Part shown: positions 24,335 to 35,319 of the stretch, piece by piece
Numbering within the stretch: the stretch's first letter is position 1
Layout: each line of letters starts with the position of its first letter
DNA from: Akebia trifoliata
Taxonomy: Eukaryota; Streptophyta; Magnoliopsida; Ranunculales; Lardizabalaceae
DNA length: 64,000 bases
NCBI GenBank assembly: GCA_017979445.1
Contig: CM030717.1
Location: 21,935,288 to 21,999,287, forward strand
Direction: 5' to 3'
The notes under the pieces: generated by a model
The model's input: the letters and a program-made list of their open reading frames with translations, nothing else
What the model was told of the DNA's origin: nothing
Database searches by the model: none
Program-made: the position numbers and the translations under genes

Positions 24335-26426
24335 GGAGGCCATCTTTGGTCGAATCAATTCTCATATTACCCAGTTCAATATATCCTTTCTCAACCCCTT
24401 TCTAGTATTTTCAAAAAGAAAAATTATGCCTTTTTTTTTCTCAGCCCGATCACCTAACTTAGGGGAGGGAAGATTCGAACTACGTTTTGGTCTGATCCCA
24501 AAATTCTGGGGTACGTAGGCAACCTGAGAAGTTACTTCAGGCCTGACCACATCAAAATAAAAAAAATCTATTTCCCCACACAAAAAAGATCCCGAAAAAA
24601 AATTTTAAAGAAGAAAAAGAAATATCTTCAATATGGGGAAGAAAATTCAAGGCAAAATAAAAGAAATGCCACACAAGGGGCATTCGGGTTTTTGAGCCTC
24701 AAAATCCATTTCTTTTTATACCCAGTCCTAAGCTTACCTATAAAAGTCCTCCTAAGTACCGTGTGAAAAGTCAAGGAAGATAGCAAAGCATGATCAGACA
24801 GTAATTCCATAAGTTCAGAAAGGAAAAAGAAAAAACAAAGCCTGCTAGGTTGAAAATCCGAAAAGGACGATTTAGGCAAAAATTAAGACAAGCTCGCAAG
24901 GTTGAAAATTCAAAAAGACAACTTTGACAACAATCAGAGCAAAGAAAAAAGAAAGCTCGCTAGATTGAAAATCTGAAAAGACGATCTAAGCAAAAGTTAG
25001 AGCAACAACGAAAAAATAGAAAAAATTCCCGGGGAATTAAAAAGCTAAGAGCGGTCCGAGCTGAAACATCAGAAGTCCGAATGATCAAGTTCAACACTTA
25101 GCTTAAACTAGGCACAGACTCAGTCACAAGTATCTTGTCTACGATCGATCTGAAAATTTTTACTTCCCCAAGTCAACCAAGGAAGAGAAGGGTGAATTCT
25201 ATGATGAGTCTCAAAAGGAAATAATTTTATTGTCTTGAGCCTGACTCAAAACCTTCAATAAAATTAATCAAAATTAAAAATTGAGTCTTTATTGCGCTTG
25301 TGGTAATCAAATATTTCAAACTTTCATACAAGGAGCATTTTCTTTCTTCTTTAATATGTAACTTTTCCCGCTTATACTAGGGGCATTTTTTTTTATTTTT
25401 TACATGATGAGTTCAATTATCTCCAATGCCATGTTTATTATCAAACTAGGGGCATTTTATTTTGAGCAATGTTAATCCTAAAAGATAATGGGAACCCCAA
25501 ACTTAAGATTACCCTCTTGATAATAGTTTTTCGAAAAATCCTTGAGATTCAAAAGAAATAAAAACTTAGGTTTTAAATTCATAAAACTTTTGGATAAAAC
25601 CTTGAGGTTCAAACAAAAACATTTTGGATCTCACATAGGAGATAGGGCATTCATTCTGTCCTAAATCTATTCATTCCCAGATTCAACCACTCTTTTCCCC
25701 GATTCATTTTAAACAGTCTTCTCCAAATTCATTTATTCTTTCCCAAAATTCATTCTTTCCTCTGCTAGTTTTGCTTAGTTGCCGCCAAGGGTTATCTTGG
25801 ATTTTGCTCAGTTGCCGCCAAGGGTTAACTTGGATTTCGCTCAGTTGCCGTCAAGGGTTATCTTAGATTTTGCTCAATTGCCTCCAAAGGTTAATCTTGG
25901 ATTTTGCTCAGATGCCGCCAAGGGTTATCTTTGATTTTGCTCAGTTGCCGCCAAGGGTTATCTTGGATTTTGCTCAATTGCAGTCAAGGGTTAACTTGGA
26001 TTTTGCTCAGTTACCGCCGAGGGTTTTCTCGGAATTATGCTCAGTTTATGCTCAAATTATACTCAGATTATGCTCAGTTATGCTCAAATTATGCTCAATT
26101 TATATTCATTTTATGCTCAGATTTTACTCAGTTCCAACTTAAACTCTTTGATATGTATCTCAGATTTTAAGGGCACGCACTTGTGCAGTTGTTACATTAG
26201 TAAAGGAGAATTTTTCAAAATTCAAGGATCTGACACTGTCAGTGAGAGTTCTCGCTCGATGACCTGACAACCTTTTAGTTCGGGGAGAGCTTTACCCTCA
26301 AGGATCCGAACACCCCGACAAATTGCTAAATCAGGTTGTAAAATAAACTATCACTAGCTTTGGCATTCAGATATTGCACTATCTACCAAAATAGATTTGC
26401 TATCTAGTTTGCTTCAACCCTCTGCC
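24335..26426 (+). other. 3' untranslated region of the Ogre-like element
   Basis: About 2.1 kb without coding potential. 24,830-25,020 has a roughly 60-bp phrase repeated about three times (…GCTCGCAAGGTTGAAAATTC-like). 25,375-25,460 has a phrase ACTAGGGGCATTTT repeated at intervals. The 33-bp array and its shorter derivative follow, then the PPT. Confidence 0.7.
25768..26130 (+). repeat. 33-bp tandem array decaying into an 11-12-bp array
   Basis: Eight to nine units of about 33 bp with the core GCCGCCAAGGGTTATCTTGG and TTTTGCTCAGTT start at 25,781, 25,814, 25,847, 25,880, 25,914, 25,947, 25,980 and 26,013. From about 26,036 the periodicity changes to short units based on TTATGCTCAAAT/TTATGCTCAGAT. 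Hypervariable tandem arrays in the 3' UTR are described for Ogre/Tat elements as seeds of satellite DNA. Because 33 is a multiple of three, open frames appear here by chance. Confidence 0.9.
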
Positions 26427-26439
26427 AAAGAGGAGCATT
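26427..26439 (+). other. Polypurine tract
   Basis: AAAGAGGAGCATT lies directly before the 3' LTR start TGTAGACACC and would prime plus-strand DNA synthesis. A closely similar tract, AAAGAGGGACAAC, precedes the LTR start at 31,684. Confidence 0.75.
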
Positions 26440-28165
26440 TGTAGACACCTCATTTTTGCATTCGCCTGATTAATCAACTCGTCAACCCGATCGCAACGGT
26501 TCCCAATGATGGATGTTTATTCCAATGCTTTATTTTGTCACCAGATATGTTTCAGAAATCCGGATAAGGTATCTCGAACTGAAAAAACTATAGAAACCAC
26601 GCTACGCTAGGAAAATATGATCCTAGAAACATAGAAATCATCATCTTGGAGACAAAAAGAAACTTTACGATAAAAATCACTAAAAAATGACCAAATTACC
26701 AAAATACCCATAACCTTAAAATATCCTTAGAGCCTACGTTACGCTTAGGAAAATCCATTCAAACACATAAAATAACAAATTGAAACTAAACAAATCATTT
26801 CACCAATTTGTACAAAATTCGACAACATTATGAAAATGCCCTTCATAAAGTTCACGACCATTTTGCACAAAAAATTTCATAAATGACACAAACCAATATT
26901 CCCATTGAATTCCTTACGAAAAATCGATTCTAAAACATTCTAGAACATCAAAAATCGACTTAAAATGCAAAAAATCCTCTCCGAGGGTAAAACGGTAATT
27001 TTATAATTTTAATAATTAAAAATTCTAAAATTAATAATTAAAACATTAATTAATGTAAAGTGAAATCTTAATTAAAATTAAAGTCAATCAAGTAAGATTA
27101 AAGTCAAAATCTTAAAAGTCAATCAAGTAAGACTAAAATCAATCTTAAAGTCAATCAAGTAAGATTAAAGTCAAGATCTTAAAGTCAATCAAGTAAGACC
27201 AAAGTCAAAATATTAAATTCAATTAAGTAAGACTAAAAATCAAAATTTTAATAGAATTCTAATTAAATAATAACTCTATTTAAAACAATCATAATTAAAT
27301 AATAACTCCATTTAAAACAATCCTAATTAAATAATAACTCTACCTAAAACAATCATAATTAAATAATAACTCTATTTAAAACAATCCTAATTAAATAATA
27401 ACTCTACCTAAAATAATCCTAATTAAATAATAACTCTATTTAAAAAAATCCTAATTAAATAATAACTCTACCTAAAACAATTACAATTAAAATATAACTC
27501 TCTCTAAAAGAATTATAATTAAACCTTAACTCTATCTAAAATGCACTTTAAAAAGTTTATAAATAGGGGTCCTCACACCCTATTTTCGTATAAAATAATA
27601 AATCCTAAGAAAAGTATGTCAAAAAGCTTCCCTAGCCTCCCATAAACCCTAATTTTGAAGTCCCAACTCCTTATCCAACACCCATACTTCGATTTTAGCT
27701 TGAAAAATACCTAGAAGTCCTTCAAAAACACACAAAAATCCATAAACAAATCCGAAGAATCCAGATCTAAGAAATAGATACCTTGCATCGGAGATCAGAA
27801 ATCAGATCCGGAGACAGAACGAAGCGAGGAGTACTGTACAAGAGTTACTCTGTCGGATCTAAAGGAACGAGAACGTTTTCATCAGAAAGGTATAAATTTT
27901 TTAATTTTTCTTTATTATTTAGGTCTTTTAGCAATGTAGTTTATTTGGGAATTAGTAGAGACCGACGTTTGCCGGGCGGGGTTGGTGCCTAACACCTTCT
28001 AATCCCGTAACTTGTTCCCCGGACTCAGTATTTTTTAGTAGATTAGTCGTTTTTATCCGTTTCGAGTCTATATTCGGTTCCTAGACCGTAATAACTAGGT
28101 GGTGACTCCCAAACTTCAAAGGTCAAAAGCGAATCCGCGCACCTCGCGAATCGAGGGCGCTTTCA
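26440..28165 (+). repeat. 3' LTR of the Ogre-like element
   Basis: A 1,726-bp partner of the 5' LTR with the same internal layout, including the same lack of the CCCTCCATTTGGG block, tandem arrays at about 27,060-27,240 and 27,250-27,540, and a TATA box near 27,558. GATGG follows immediately, completing the target duplication. Confidence 0.95.
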
Positions 28166-28170
28166 GATGG

Positions 28171-29441
28171 ATAAGGAATCAACACGTTCATTGTCACGTA
28201 TATCGAGATGTGGCTACTCAATCTGGTCAAAAGGGGAGTGTTTGAAACTCCTTCTCGAGCTTCCGTTGGTATGGTAGTGCGGGCTTCCTCGACCCTTTCC
28301 CTCTGCCACCACGACTACCCTTACCGACCGCTTCTCCAGTTCAATTCCCTTTGGGCACACGTTGAACTGTAGCATGACGTTAGGAAATACTAACCTCAAC
28401 CTTACTCGCTGACGGCGAACTGCTCTTCAGACTGCGTCACCTCCTCCATGGGAGACGTCCTAACGGTATCTTGCTCATAATGAGTCCTCGCAATCGATCT
28501 GTCCCTGGCTTCACCAATCAGAGCCATCCTACTCCCTCAAATGCGCACCATCTATAGGAAAAAACCAACCACTCGATGAATGTAGCATACTAGAGCCAAA
28601 CTCTAACCCAGACCAAACTCGCGAACAACCAAAACCTTAACCCGACTTACCTAGCCAAAGGAATCCATTCAGAACACTCGACGCAGTTTCCACACCACTA
28701 CGAACCCAACAAATCAAAAGCTCGACCTATCATTCTCCATGACTATGCCTTACCACCTCAAACCCCGAAAAAACCAACCCCAACTCAACCTATTCAAAAT
28801 GCCTAATGAAAAACCCACCCCAGAATCATCGAACTATTTTTCTCAACAACCTAACTACCCCCAATCACTCTCCAAAATCCATCCCAACCTAATCGTATCC
28901 CGTACCTAAGGGATCTGCCCCAACGTTCAAATTAAATCCTATGGTTTCTAAGGGCACATGTTCGAAGAATAACATGATAAAGAACAAAAGTATGCAAGGC
29001 AAAACAAACAAATTATAACGGGCATACAACAAATATTTCATGTTCAAAAGCTTGTACGTTAGAGGTTTCTAAAAGAATAGACAAAGCGAAGGCATAAGGG
29101 GAAATCAACCATAGCAAGCATGCATACAAACAAGGTTTTGTGTTCATCATGATTTGTTCGAAATAAATAGTCATGCGATAGAGGTTTTGCAAATCAAAAG
29201 AAAATAATCTAAAAGAAGGGAAGATAAATCAATCTCTATCTGAGAAAGAAGTCCAAGAGAACGCAACAAGTGCTCGAAGTCTGAATCACCACAAGAACAC
29301 AAAAGTCTCTTCGACAACACAGGAGCACAACAAAGCGAGAAGAAATGGAAAATAAAAAAATGAGAGAGAAAATGAAACGAAATGGCCAAGTAAAACGTTT
29401 GGCGCGCCGTTTGGAATTTAAAACGTGTTGGTCCTTGCATG
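28171..29441 (-). pseudogene. Older Tat element continued: upstream part of its antisense ORF region
   Basis: Sequence resuming the older element after the nested insertion. On the minus strand an open segment at 28,399-28,214 (VVVVAEGKGRGSPHYHTNG) would lie upstream of the mobile-domain-like segment that ends at 7,116, with the two joined across the GATGG duplication. The plus strand has a Pro/Thr/Ser-rich composition at 28,500-28,900 but no usable ORF. 28,930-29,441 shows nothing I recognise apart from A-rich sequence. Confidence 0.4.
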
Positions 29442-31211
29442 TGTAGACACCCCATTTTTGCATCCGCCTGATTAATCAACTCGTCAACCCGATCGCAAGG
29501 ATTCCCAATGATGGATGTGTATTCCGTTGCTTTATTTTGTTACCAGATTTGTTTCAGAAATCCAGATGAGGTATCTCAAATTGACAAAACCTTAGAAACC
29601 ACGCTACGCTAGGAAAGTACGACCCCAGAAACATAGAAATCATCATCTTGCAGACCAAAAAGAAGCTTCACGATAAAAATCACTAAAAATTACCAAATTA
29701 CCAAAATACCCCTAACCTCAAAACAACCTTAGAGCCTACGTTACGCTTAGGAAAACCCATTCGAACACATAAAATGACAAATTGGAACCAAATAAATCAT
29801 TTCACCAATTTTAACAGAATTTGACAAAATTACGAAAATGCCCCTCATAAAGTTCACAACCATTTCACACAAAAAACTTCATAAATGACACAAAATAATA
29901 TTTCCATTGAATTCCTTACGAAAAATCGATTCTAAAACATCCTAGAACATTAAAAACCGACTTAAAATGTGAAAAGTCCTCTCCGGGGGCAAAACGATAA
30001 TTTCACAATTTTCATGATAAAAAATTTCGAAATTAATAAAAAACATTAAATTATTAAATTTAAACATTAATGAAATTAATTTAAAATTTTGAACCAAAAA
30101 AATCGATTAATCGGACTCTCAAGCAAAATTGTTGAGGGTTCGTGGGATATTTCTTTAAGGACCCCTCCATTTGGGAGTCCAAAGAATTAAAGAAATAATG
30201 GAAGGGGGTTCTCCAAAATTAAAAGTAAATCAAGCAAGACTGAAGTCAAGGTATTAAAGTCAATCAAGTGAGACTGAAGTCAAAATTAAAGTCAATTAAG
30301 CAAGACTGAAGTCAAAATATTAAAAGTCAATCAATTAAGACTAAAGTCAAAACATTAAAAGTCAATCAAATAAGACCAAAAGTCATAATAGAGATCTAAT
30401 TAGATAATAACTCTATCTAATAGAGTTCTAACTTAAAAACAATTCTACCTAAAACAATTTGAATTAAAACACAATTCTACCTAAAACAATTCTAATTAAA
30501 ACACAATTCTACCTAAAATAATTTAACTAAAACACAACTCTAATTAAAAGATCTCTAATTAAACACTAACTCTAACCAAATCAACCCCTAAAACATCTAT
30601 AAATAGAGGTGCTCACACCCTATTTTCGTATCAAATTATAAACCCTAAGAGAAGTAGGTCTAGAAGCTCCCCTAGCCTCCCATAAACCCTAGTTTTGGAG
30701 CCCCAACTCCTTAGCTAACATCCCTCCTTCAATTTTAGTCTAGAAAACACCCAAAAGCCTTCTAAAAACATCCCCAAATCCGCAACGAACTTGAAGAGTT
30801 CAGATTCAAAAAACAAGGAGATACCTTGCCTCGGAGATCCGAAGTCAAATCCGGAAACAGAACGAAGCAAGGGAGCACGGTACAAGGAGCTCTTTTTGTC
30901 AGATCTGAGGGAACCAAGTCCTTGCCATCGGAAAGGTAAACCTTTTATTTTTATTTATTTTCTTATCTAGGTTTTAGCAATGTAATTTACTTGGGAATTT
31001 AGTAGAGACCGGCTTTGGCCGGGCGGGGTTGGTGCCTAACACCTTCCAACCCCGTAACTTGATCCCCGAATTCAGTTTTTTTGGTCTTAGATTAGTTTTT
31101 ATCCGTTTAGAGTCATTGATCGGTTCCTAGACCGTAATAACTAGGTGGCGACTCCCAAACCTCAAGGGTCAAAAGCGGATCCGCGCACCCCGCGGATCGA
31201 GGGCGCTTTCA
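29442..31211 (+). mobile_element. Solo LTR of the same family, inserted in the older element
   Basis: A 1,770-bp solo LTR with intact TG...CA ends and a perfect 5-bp target duplication GCATG (29437-29441 and 31212-31216). It carries the CCCTCCATTTGGG block and resembles the minus-strand copy at 16,559 more than the LTRs of the complete element (compare the arrays at 30,225-30,380 and 30,390-30,560). TATA box near 30,597. Confidence 0.95.
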
Positions 31212-31683
31212 GCATGATGCACTGACTGAAGTAATTCTTCACAATTTGTACAAAATGTACGGACTTCATTACGTCGCATCAGTCTGCGTTCCATGAACGG
31301 ACCATATAAAAAAATTTTAAAAAAAATAATAAAAGCAAAAAAGAAAAAATAATAAAATAAAATTTTAAAAAATAAAAATAAAAATATTTTTGCAAAAGCA
31401 AAATTAAAATTGCCCAAGACTCGTTAGAAAACTATCGTTTTAAAATTCTCACCAAACTATCGCAAATTCGATATCTCAAATACCTCCATACCACGAGGTC
31501 GAGGAAATACAAAAGCAAACCCTGTCAGATCCTGTGCTGGGTAGCCGCTTCTTGTCACTAAATTCGTCAAACCAAATTGGTATTTTCAAAACTTGTTTGA
31601 GAAAAATCATTGAGCCCGTACAAATAAGAGTTTCATCTATTCTTTATAGTTCTTTGCACAGAATTTCTACAAAGAGGGACAAC
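31212..31683 (+). other. End of internal region and PPT of the older Tat element
   Basis: A-rich sequence (31,310-31,410), then 270 bp of unique-looking sequence, then CTACAAAGAGGGACAAC immediately before TGTAGACACCC. The similarity of this tract and junction to the PPT/LTR junction at 26,427-26,450 shows that the older element ends here on the same strand as its pol remnant at 1-1765. Confidence 0.7.
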
Positions 31684-33690
31684 TGTAGACACCCAAATTT
31701 GGATGGGCCCTCCATGCAAAGTGCCCAAAAATCCATAAAAATTGGAATAGACCCCAAAATCCAAACCTTCAAGAATCTAATCTCTTTTATATATTTCTTT
31801 CAATAAATGGCTTAAGGCCCTTCCTACATGGCCCATGGGCCAAAGACCTACCTCACCTCTCTTCTACACCATTATCACTTCTCAACCTACCACCTAAGTC
31901 AATTGGACCTAAAACTCATTATCACACCTATTCAACCCATTATCCCAAGTCCAATTCTCAACCCAAGTCCAAATATCACAACTAATCACCCAATATCATC
32001 AAATCAGACACATGTCACCACCTCAACTCACTTTCCTCATTCACTACCTATCCCATCATCTTTCTCTAACAAAATCACTTGTCCACATCTCAACCCATAC
32101 CTTTCTCTAACGTACCCTCATCATTCTCGTTAAACCCATCCCCACAAGCCATACCCACACCCCTTCTCTCCAATTAACTTATCTACACACTCCATCTCAA
32201 CACCTTTTGGTACATGTGACTACACTTTCCCAAAATCTAACCACCTAATCCTTTACACAATTCGTTCTTCTAACCAAAATTTACTCTATTCAACTTACCC
32301 AATACTTAATCAACAAATCAATCTCTTACACTCTCATTCTCTTAACCAAACACCACTCTGTTTTCACTCCACCTAACACTCAATTTAAATGGGTTAAAGA
32401 ATCTAGCCCATTTGGATCACAAATGACCCATTTAAACTCCCTTCCACAAATGCCCTTCCACCACCATCATTTACACTCACCCCCTCTTACAAACCTCAAG
32501 TCATTTGATTTCTTTTCATTATTTCACCCCATTTTATTCCTAAAAGTAACATAAAAAATCCTATAAAATCCCCCATTTTCAACACAAAAACCTCCATGCT
32601 TGAAGACAAATGCTTAAAATCTTAAGACTTGAATTAAAAGAGTCATTATCAACCTTTCTACTCTCAATTCACTACTCACTCTCAACCCTTTACTCACTCT
32701 CAATTCTCTCAACTTACCAACTCAACCCTAATATCTACTACACAAGTGAACCAAGACAAGTAAAAAAAGATTCATCTTTTGAAGGTCAAGTTAAGAATAA
32801 TATGGGTTTTTAGACTAAAAAGAAGATAAATAATCTCCCTTTCCCTTTTTTTCCCTTTAATTTCATCTCTTATATTTTTTTCCTCCTTTCTACACTCATG
32901 CACACATCATAAAAGGTTTGAGATTAAGGCCTTGGGGCCTTTTCCTATGGAAATGGGCCCTTGATAAAAAAGTTTACATTTTTTTAAATTATCCCAAGGT
33001 TAGAATCATAGAAAAGTCTTTTCTTCAATAAAGAAGCCTTCAATGGTTTAAGTCGAAATCAAAGTCCCTCGCCTTTGAGGGTACAAATTAGGTATTTCCA
33101 ATTTTTATTTTATTTTTCAAAATCAATCGAATCCAAGGTTACCACCAATGGTGGAGGAAGTAGGATGCCTAACACCTTCCATACTCCTTAATGTGACCCC
33201 TTTATATAGATCTAGGGTGGACCAATGGATCATATCCGTACGAGAGTTATTATATATCAAAACAACACATTTTTTCAAAAAATACATTGCGGGTGACTAT
33301 TCACACCTTTTTACAAAAAGGAATGGTGGTGACCCCAAACCAAAGTAGGAGAGATATTCGAAAATGAAAATCTTATGTCTACACGACCTTTTCTTATTTT
33401 TTTATTTTATAAAATGATCATTTTTAAAGGTTACCACCTTTTGGTGGAGAGAGAAGGGTGTCTAAAACATTCTCTTCTTTCTAATCGAACCCTTACCTAG
33501 ATCTTAGGTGGATATATGCCCTAATTTGTACGAGAGTCACTACGATGTCAAAACGTCAACTTTGTTCAAAAAATACCTTTCGGGTGACCATTCACACCCT
33601 TTTATAAAAATAACGGCAGTGACTCCAAATCCCATGTATAAGTGATTTTCGGACTCGAAAATCACGTATCTAAAATAGTTTTTGGAAAAA
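31684..33690 (+). repeat. 3' LTR of the older Tat element
   Basis: Starts TGTAGACACCCAAATTTGG right after a PPT, so it is a 3' LTR of a second Tat family. Its body is C- and CA-rich (31,850-32,480) and unlike the 1.73-kb family. It does share the phrase GCCTAACACCTTCCA (near 33,169) followed by a ..TAATGTGACCCC block, which both LTR families have near their 3' ends. The exact end is unclear because that terminal block is duplicated. Candidate ends are near 33,384 and near 33,680. The flanking target duplication cannot be tested because the 5' end lies outside the window. Confidence 0.65.
33133..33660 (+). repeat. Duplicated LTR 3'-end block, about 290-bp period
   Basis: Two diverged tandem copies, each running from GGTTACCACC..TGGTGGA through TACGAGAGT(T/C)A, CAAAAAATAC and GGGTGAC(T/C)ATTCACACC to a GTGAC(C/T)CCAAA ending, at about 33,137-33,345 and 33,430-33,640. 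Each resembles the terminal block of a Tat LTR. Confidence 0.75.
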
Positions 33691-33699
33691 AAGATTAAT

Positions 33700-34070
33700 T
33701 TATATATATGCCAATCTATCTGTAATTATGTTATTGATGCTTTATAGACAATGTATAGTGTTCTTGAAAGGATTTCTATGATTAAAAAAAAAACTTACAT
33801 ATAAAGAAAATAGAATACTAACATTAACTGAGATTTTTTTTTAATCTTATCTATTTATTAAGAATTGGAACCCATGGGGGGTACTCACAGTTTTTATGGT
33901 TTTAATTTCGATTTCACTAATTTTGAAATTGGAACCAAAATAATAAGAATCGAAATAGAAAAAATATCATGGTTCGATTTTAAAAATCCTAGGAACCAAA
34001 CTAGAACCAACCATTGACACCCCTAATTCAACTTGGTAGCTGTGAGGGGAAGAGATGGAATACTGTACTT
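33700..34070. other. Intergenic spacer with a possible hAT-type MITE remnant
   Basis: AT-rich spacer. 33,868-34,026 contains poly-purine/pyrimidine text and finishes CCATTGACACCCCTAATT, like the terminal repeat of hAT-type plant MITEs (the reverse complement starts AGGGGTGTCAATGG). I could not find a matching left terminus or target duplication. Confidence 0.35.
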
Positions 34071-34773
34071 TAAAATCATGGGAAAATTACTTAAAGAACC
34101 TTGGCGGAGGGATTTTGATCTAAATAGTCCATAAGTTTTGGGAAGTTTCTTAATAGTCCATTTAGTAAACTTTTCTTTTCTTAATAGTCCTTAGACCTCA
34201 TCTCCCATATTTTTCACAATTGAATGTCCTAATCGTTCGAATTTATCGATTTCATCCCCAAAATTTAGATTTTTGGTATCTCAATTGAGTTTCAGGGACT
34301 CCATTCCGTCAGAAAGAATTTAAGAAGAAAGATGAAGTCATTTTCAAGGGTTTATTTTAAAATATTTGGAAGATGTATGTAAAAAAACTAAGATTTTTTC
34401 ATTTTTTTCTCTTAGTTTTTGAATGAAAATTGATTAAGAATGATTATTTTGGGTTGAAATCATCTAAATAAGTTGCTATCTCAAGTTTTCAGTCGATATT
34501 TCCATTTATTTTAATAAACAAAGACTCAAATTGAAAATGGGTGAGTTTTACCAGTGTTGAGTTTGTCAATATATAAATAACAATGAGTTCGATAGTAAAA
34601 AAATTGTGAACTTGATGGTAAATAAAAAAACGATGAGTTCACCAATAATGAAGGACCATTAAGAAATAAAAAATTTACTAAATCTCTTATCAAACTATCA
34701 CACAAAACTTAGGGATCATTTAGAAATAAATCTCTCTACCAGGAATTTTTTAAGTAATTTTTCCTAAAATCAT
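34071..34773. repeat. Fold-back MITE-like inverted repeat (about 125-bp arms)
   Basis: The left arm (34,071-34,196), starting TAAAATCATGGGAAAATTAC, is matched by the reverse complement of the right arm (34,650-34,773), whose outer end reads AATTTTTCCTAAAATCATA. Inner matches include AATAGTCC(A)TAAGTTTTG against CAAAACTTAGGGATCATT. About 450 bp of spacer has no coding signal. A diverged direct repeat (GAGATGGAATAC(T/C)GTA) lies on both sides, at about 34,051 and 34,827. Confidence 0.75.
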
Positions 34774-35076
34774 ACCTAAAAAGTAATTTTTCCTAAAATC
34801 ATAGGTGGAAAAGGACCCCGATCGGAGATGGAATACCGTATTTTAAATTCATTAGTTGAAAAGGATGTCGGTGAAAATTTAAAAAGTTGAAGTTACCGAC
34901 AATATCTTTAATTGTTTTACTCTTTTTTCTTATATGGCGTGTCAAGCTAGTGTCCATTGGCGTATCCTCCTTCCTTTTTATTTTTGTGGAGCACAAGCGT
35001 GACTCCTTCGTCTTTTAGCTCAACTGTTATACTACATAAAGTTCACCTAGCAAGAGAGAGAGAGAGAGAGAGAGAG
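34774..35076 (+). promoter_or_regulatory. Upstream region and 5' leader of the monooxygenase gene
   Basis: 300 bp between the fold-back repeat and the start codon. A (GA)n run at 35,053-35,076 abuts the ATG, a common arrangement in plant 5' leaders. No convincing TATA box was seen; TATACTACATAAAG near 35,030 is the nearest candidate but is very close to the ATG. Confidence 0.4.
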
Positions 35077-35319
35077 ATGGGGAATCGGAGGCGAAGGGCG
35101 GTAGTGGTTGGGGGAAGCATAGCAGGGATATCGTGCGCACACTCGCTCATCAATGCAGGGTGGGATGTGGTGGTGATAGAGAAATCATGCTCAGCCCCAA
35201 CCGGAAGCCCCACAGGTGCTGGTCTTGGACTCGATCCTCAGGCTAGGCAATTCATTCAATCATGGCTCAACCAACCTCACATCCTCTACGACACCACGTT
35301 TCCACTTAACATCGATCAG
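35077..35319 (+). CDS. Monooxygenase exon 1
   Basis: Codes for residues 1-81, from MGNRRRRAVVVGG to FPLNIDQ, ending ATCGATCAG before GTATATAT. It holds the FAD-binding N-terminus. The open frame runs further into the intron but loses similarity to the family. Confidence 0.9.

Larger units (their letters stand above)
7449..28165 (+). mobile_element. Complete Ogre/Tat-like Ty3/gypsy LTR retrotransposon
   Basis: The element starts TGTAGACATCCC and ends GGGCGCTTTCA. It has LTRs at both ends and is flanked by the perfect 5-bp target duplication GATGG (7444-7448 and 28166-28170). Internal order: tRNA-Arg primer site, long leader, ORF1, gag, protease, G-patch, RT, RNase H, second RNase H, integrase, tandem-repeat 3' UTR, PPT. 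The two RNase H domains, the extra ORF ahead of gag and the tRNA-Arg primer site are established traits of the Tat/Ogre lineage. It spans 20,717 bp, of which about 3.47 kb is two later solo LTR insertions, so the original was about 17.2 kb. All ORFs carry stops or frameshifts, so it is non-autonomous now. By a rough hand count the LTRs differ at about 15 of the first 235 bases. Confidence 0.95.

Noticed and set aside
25768..26045. A CRISPR-like array
   Set aside because: Units are contiguous with no variable spacers, and the context is a plant retroelement.
25870..26267. Overlapping open frames rich in Leu, Cys and Gln
   Set aside because: They are translations of the 33-bp tandem array in a retroelement 3' UTR, open in several frames because the period is divisible by three.
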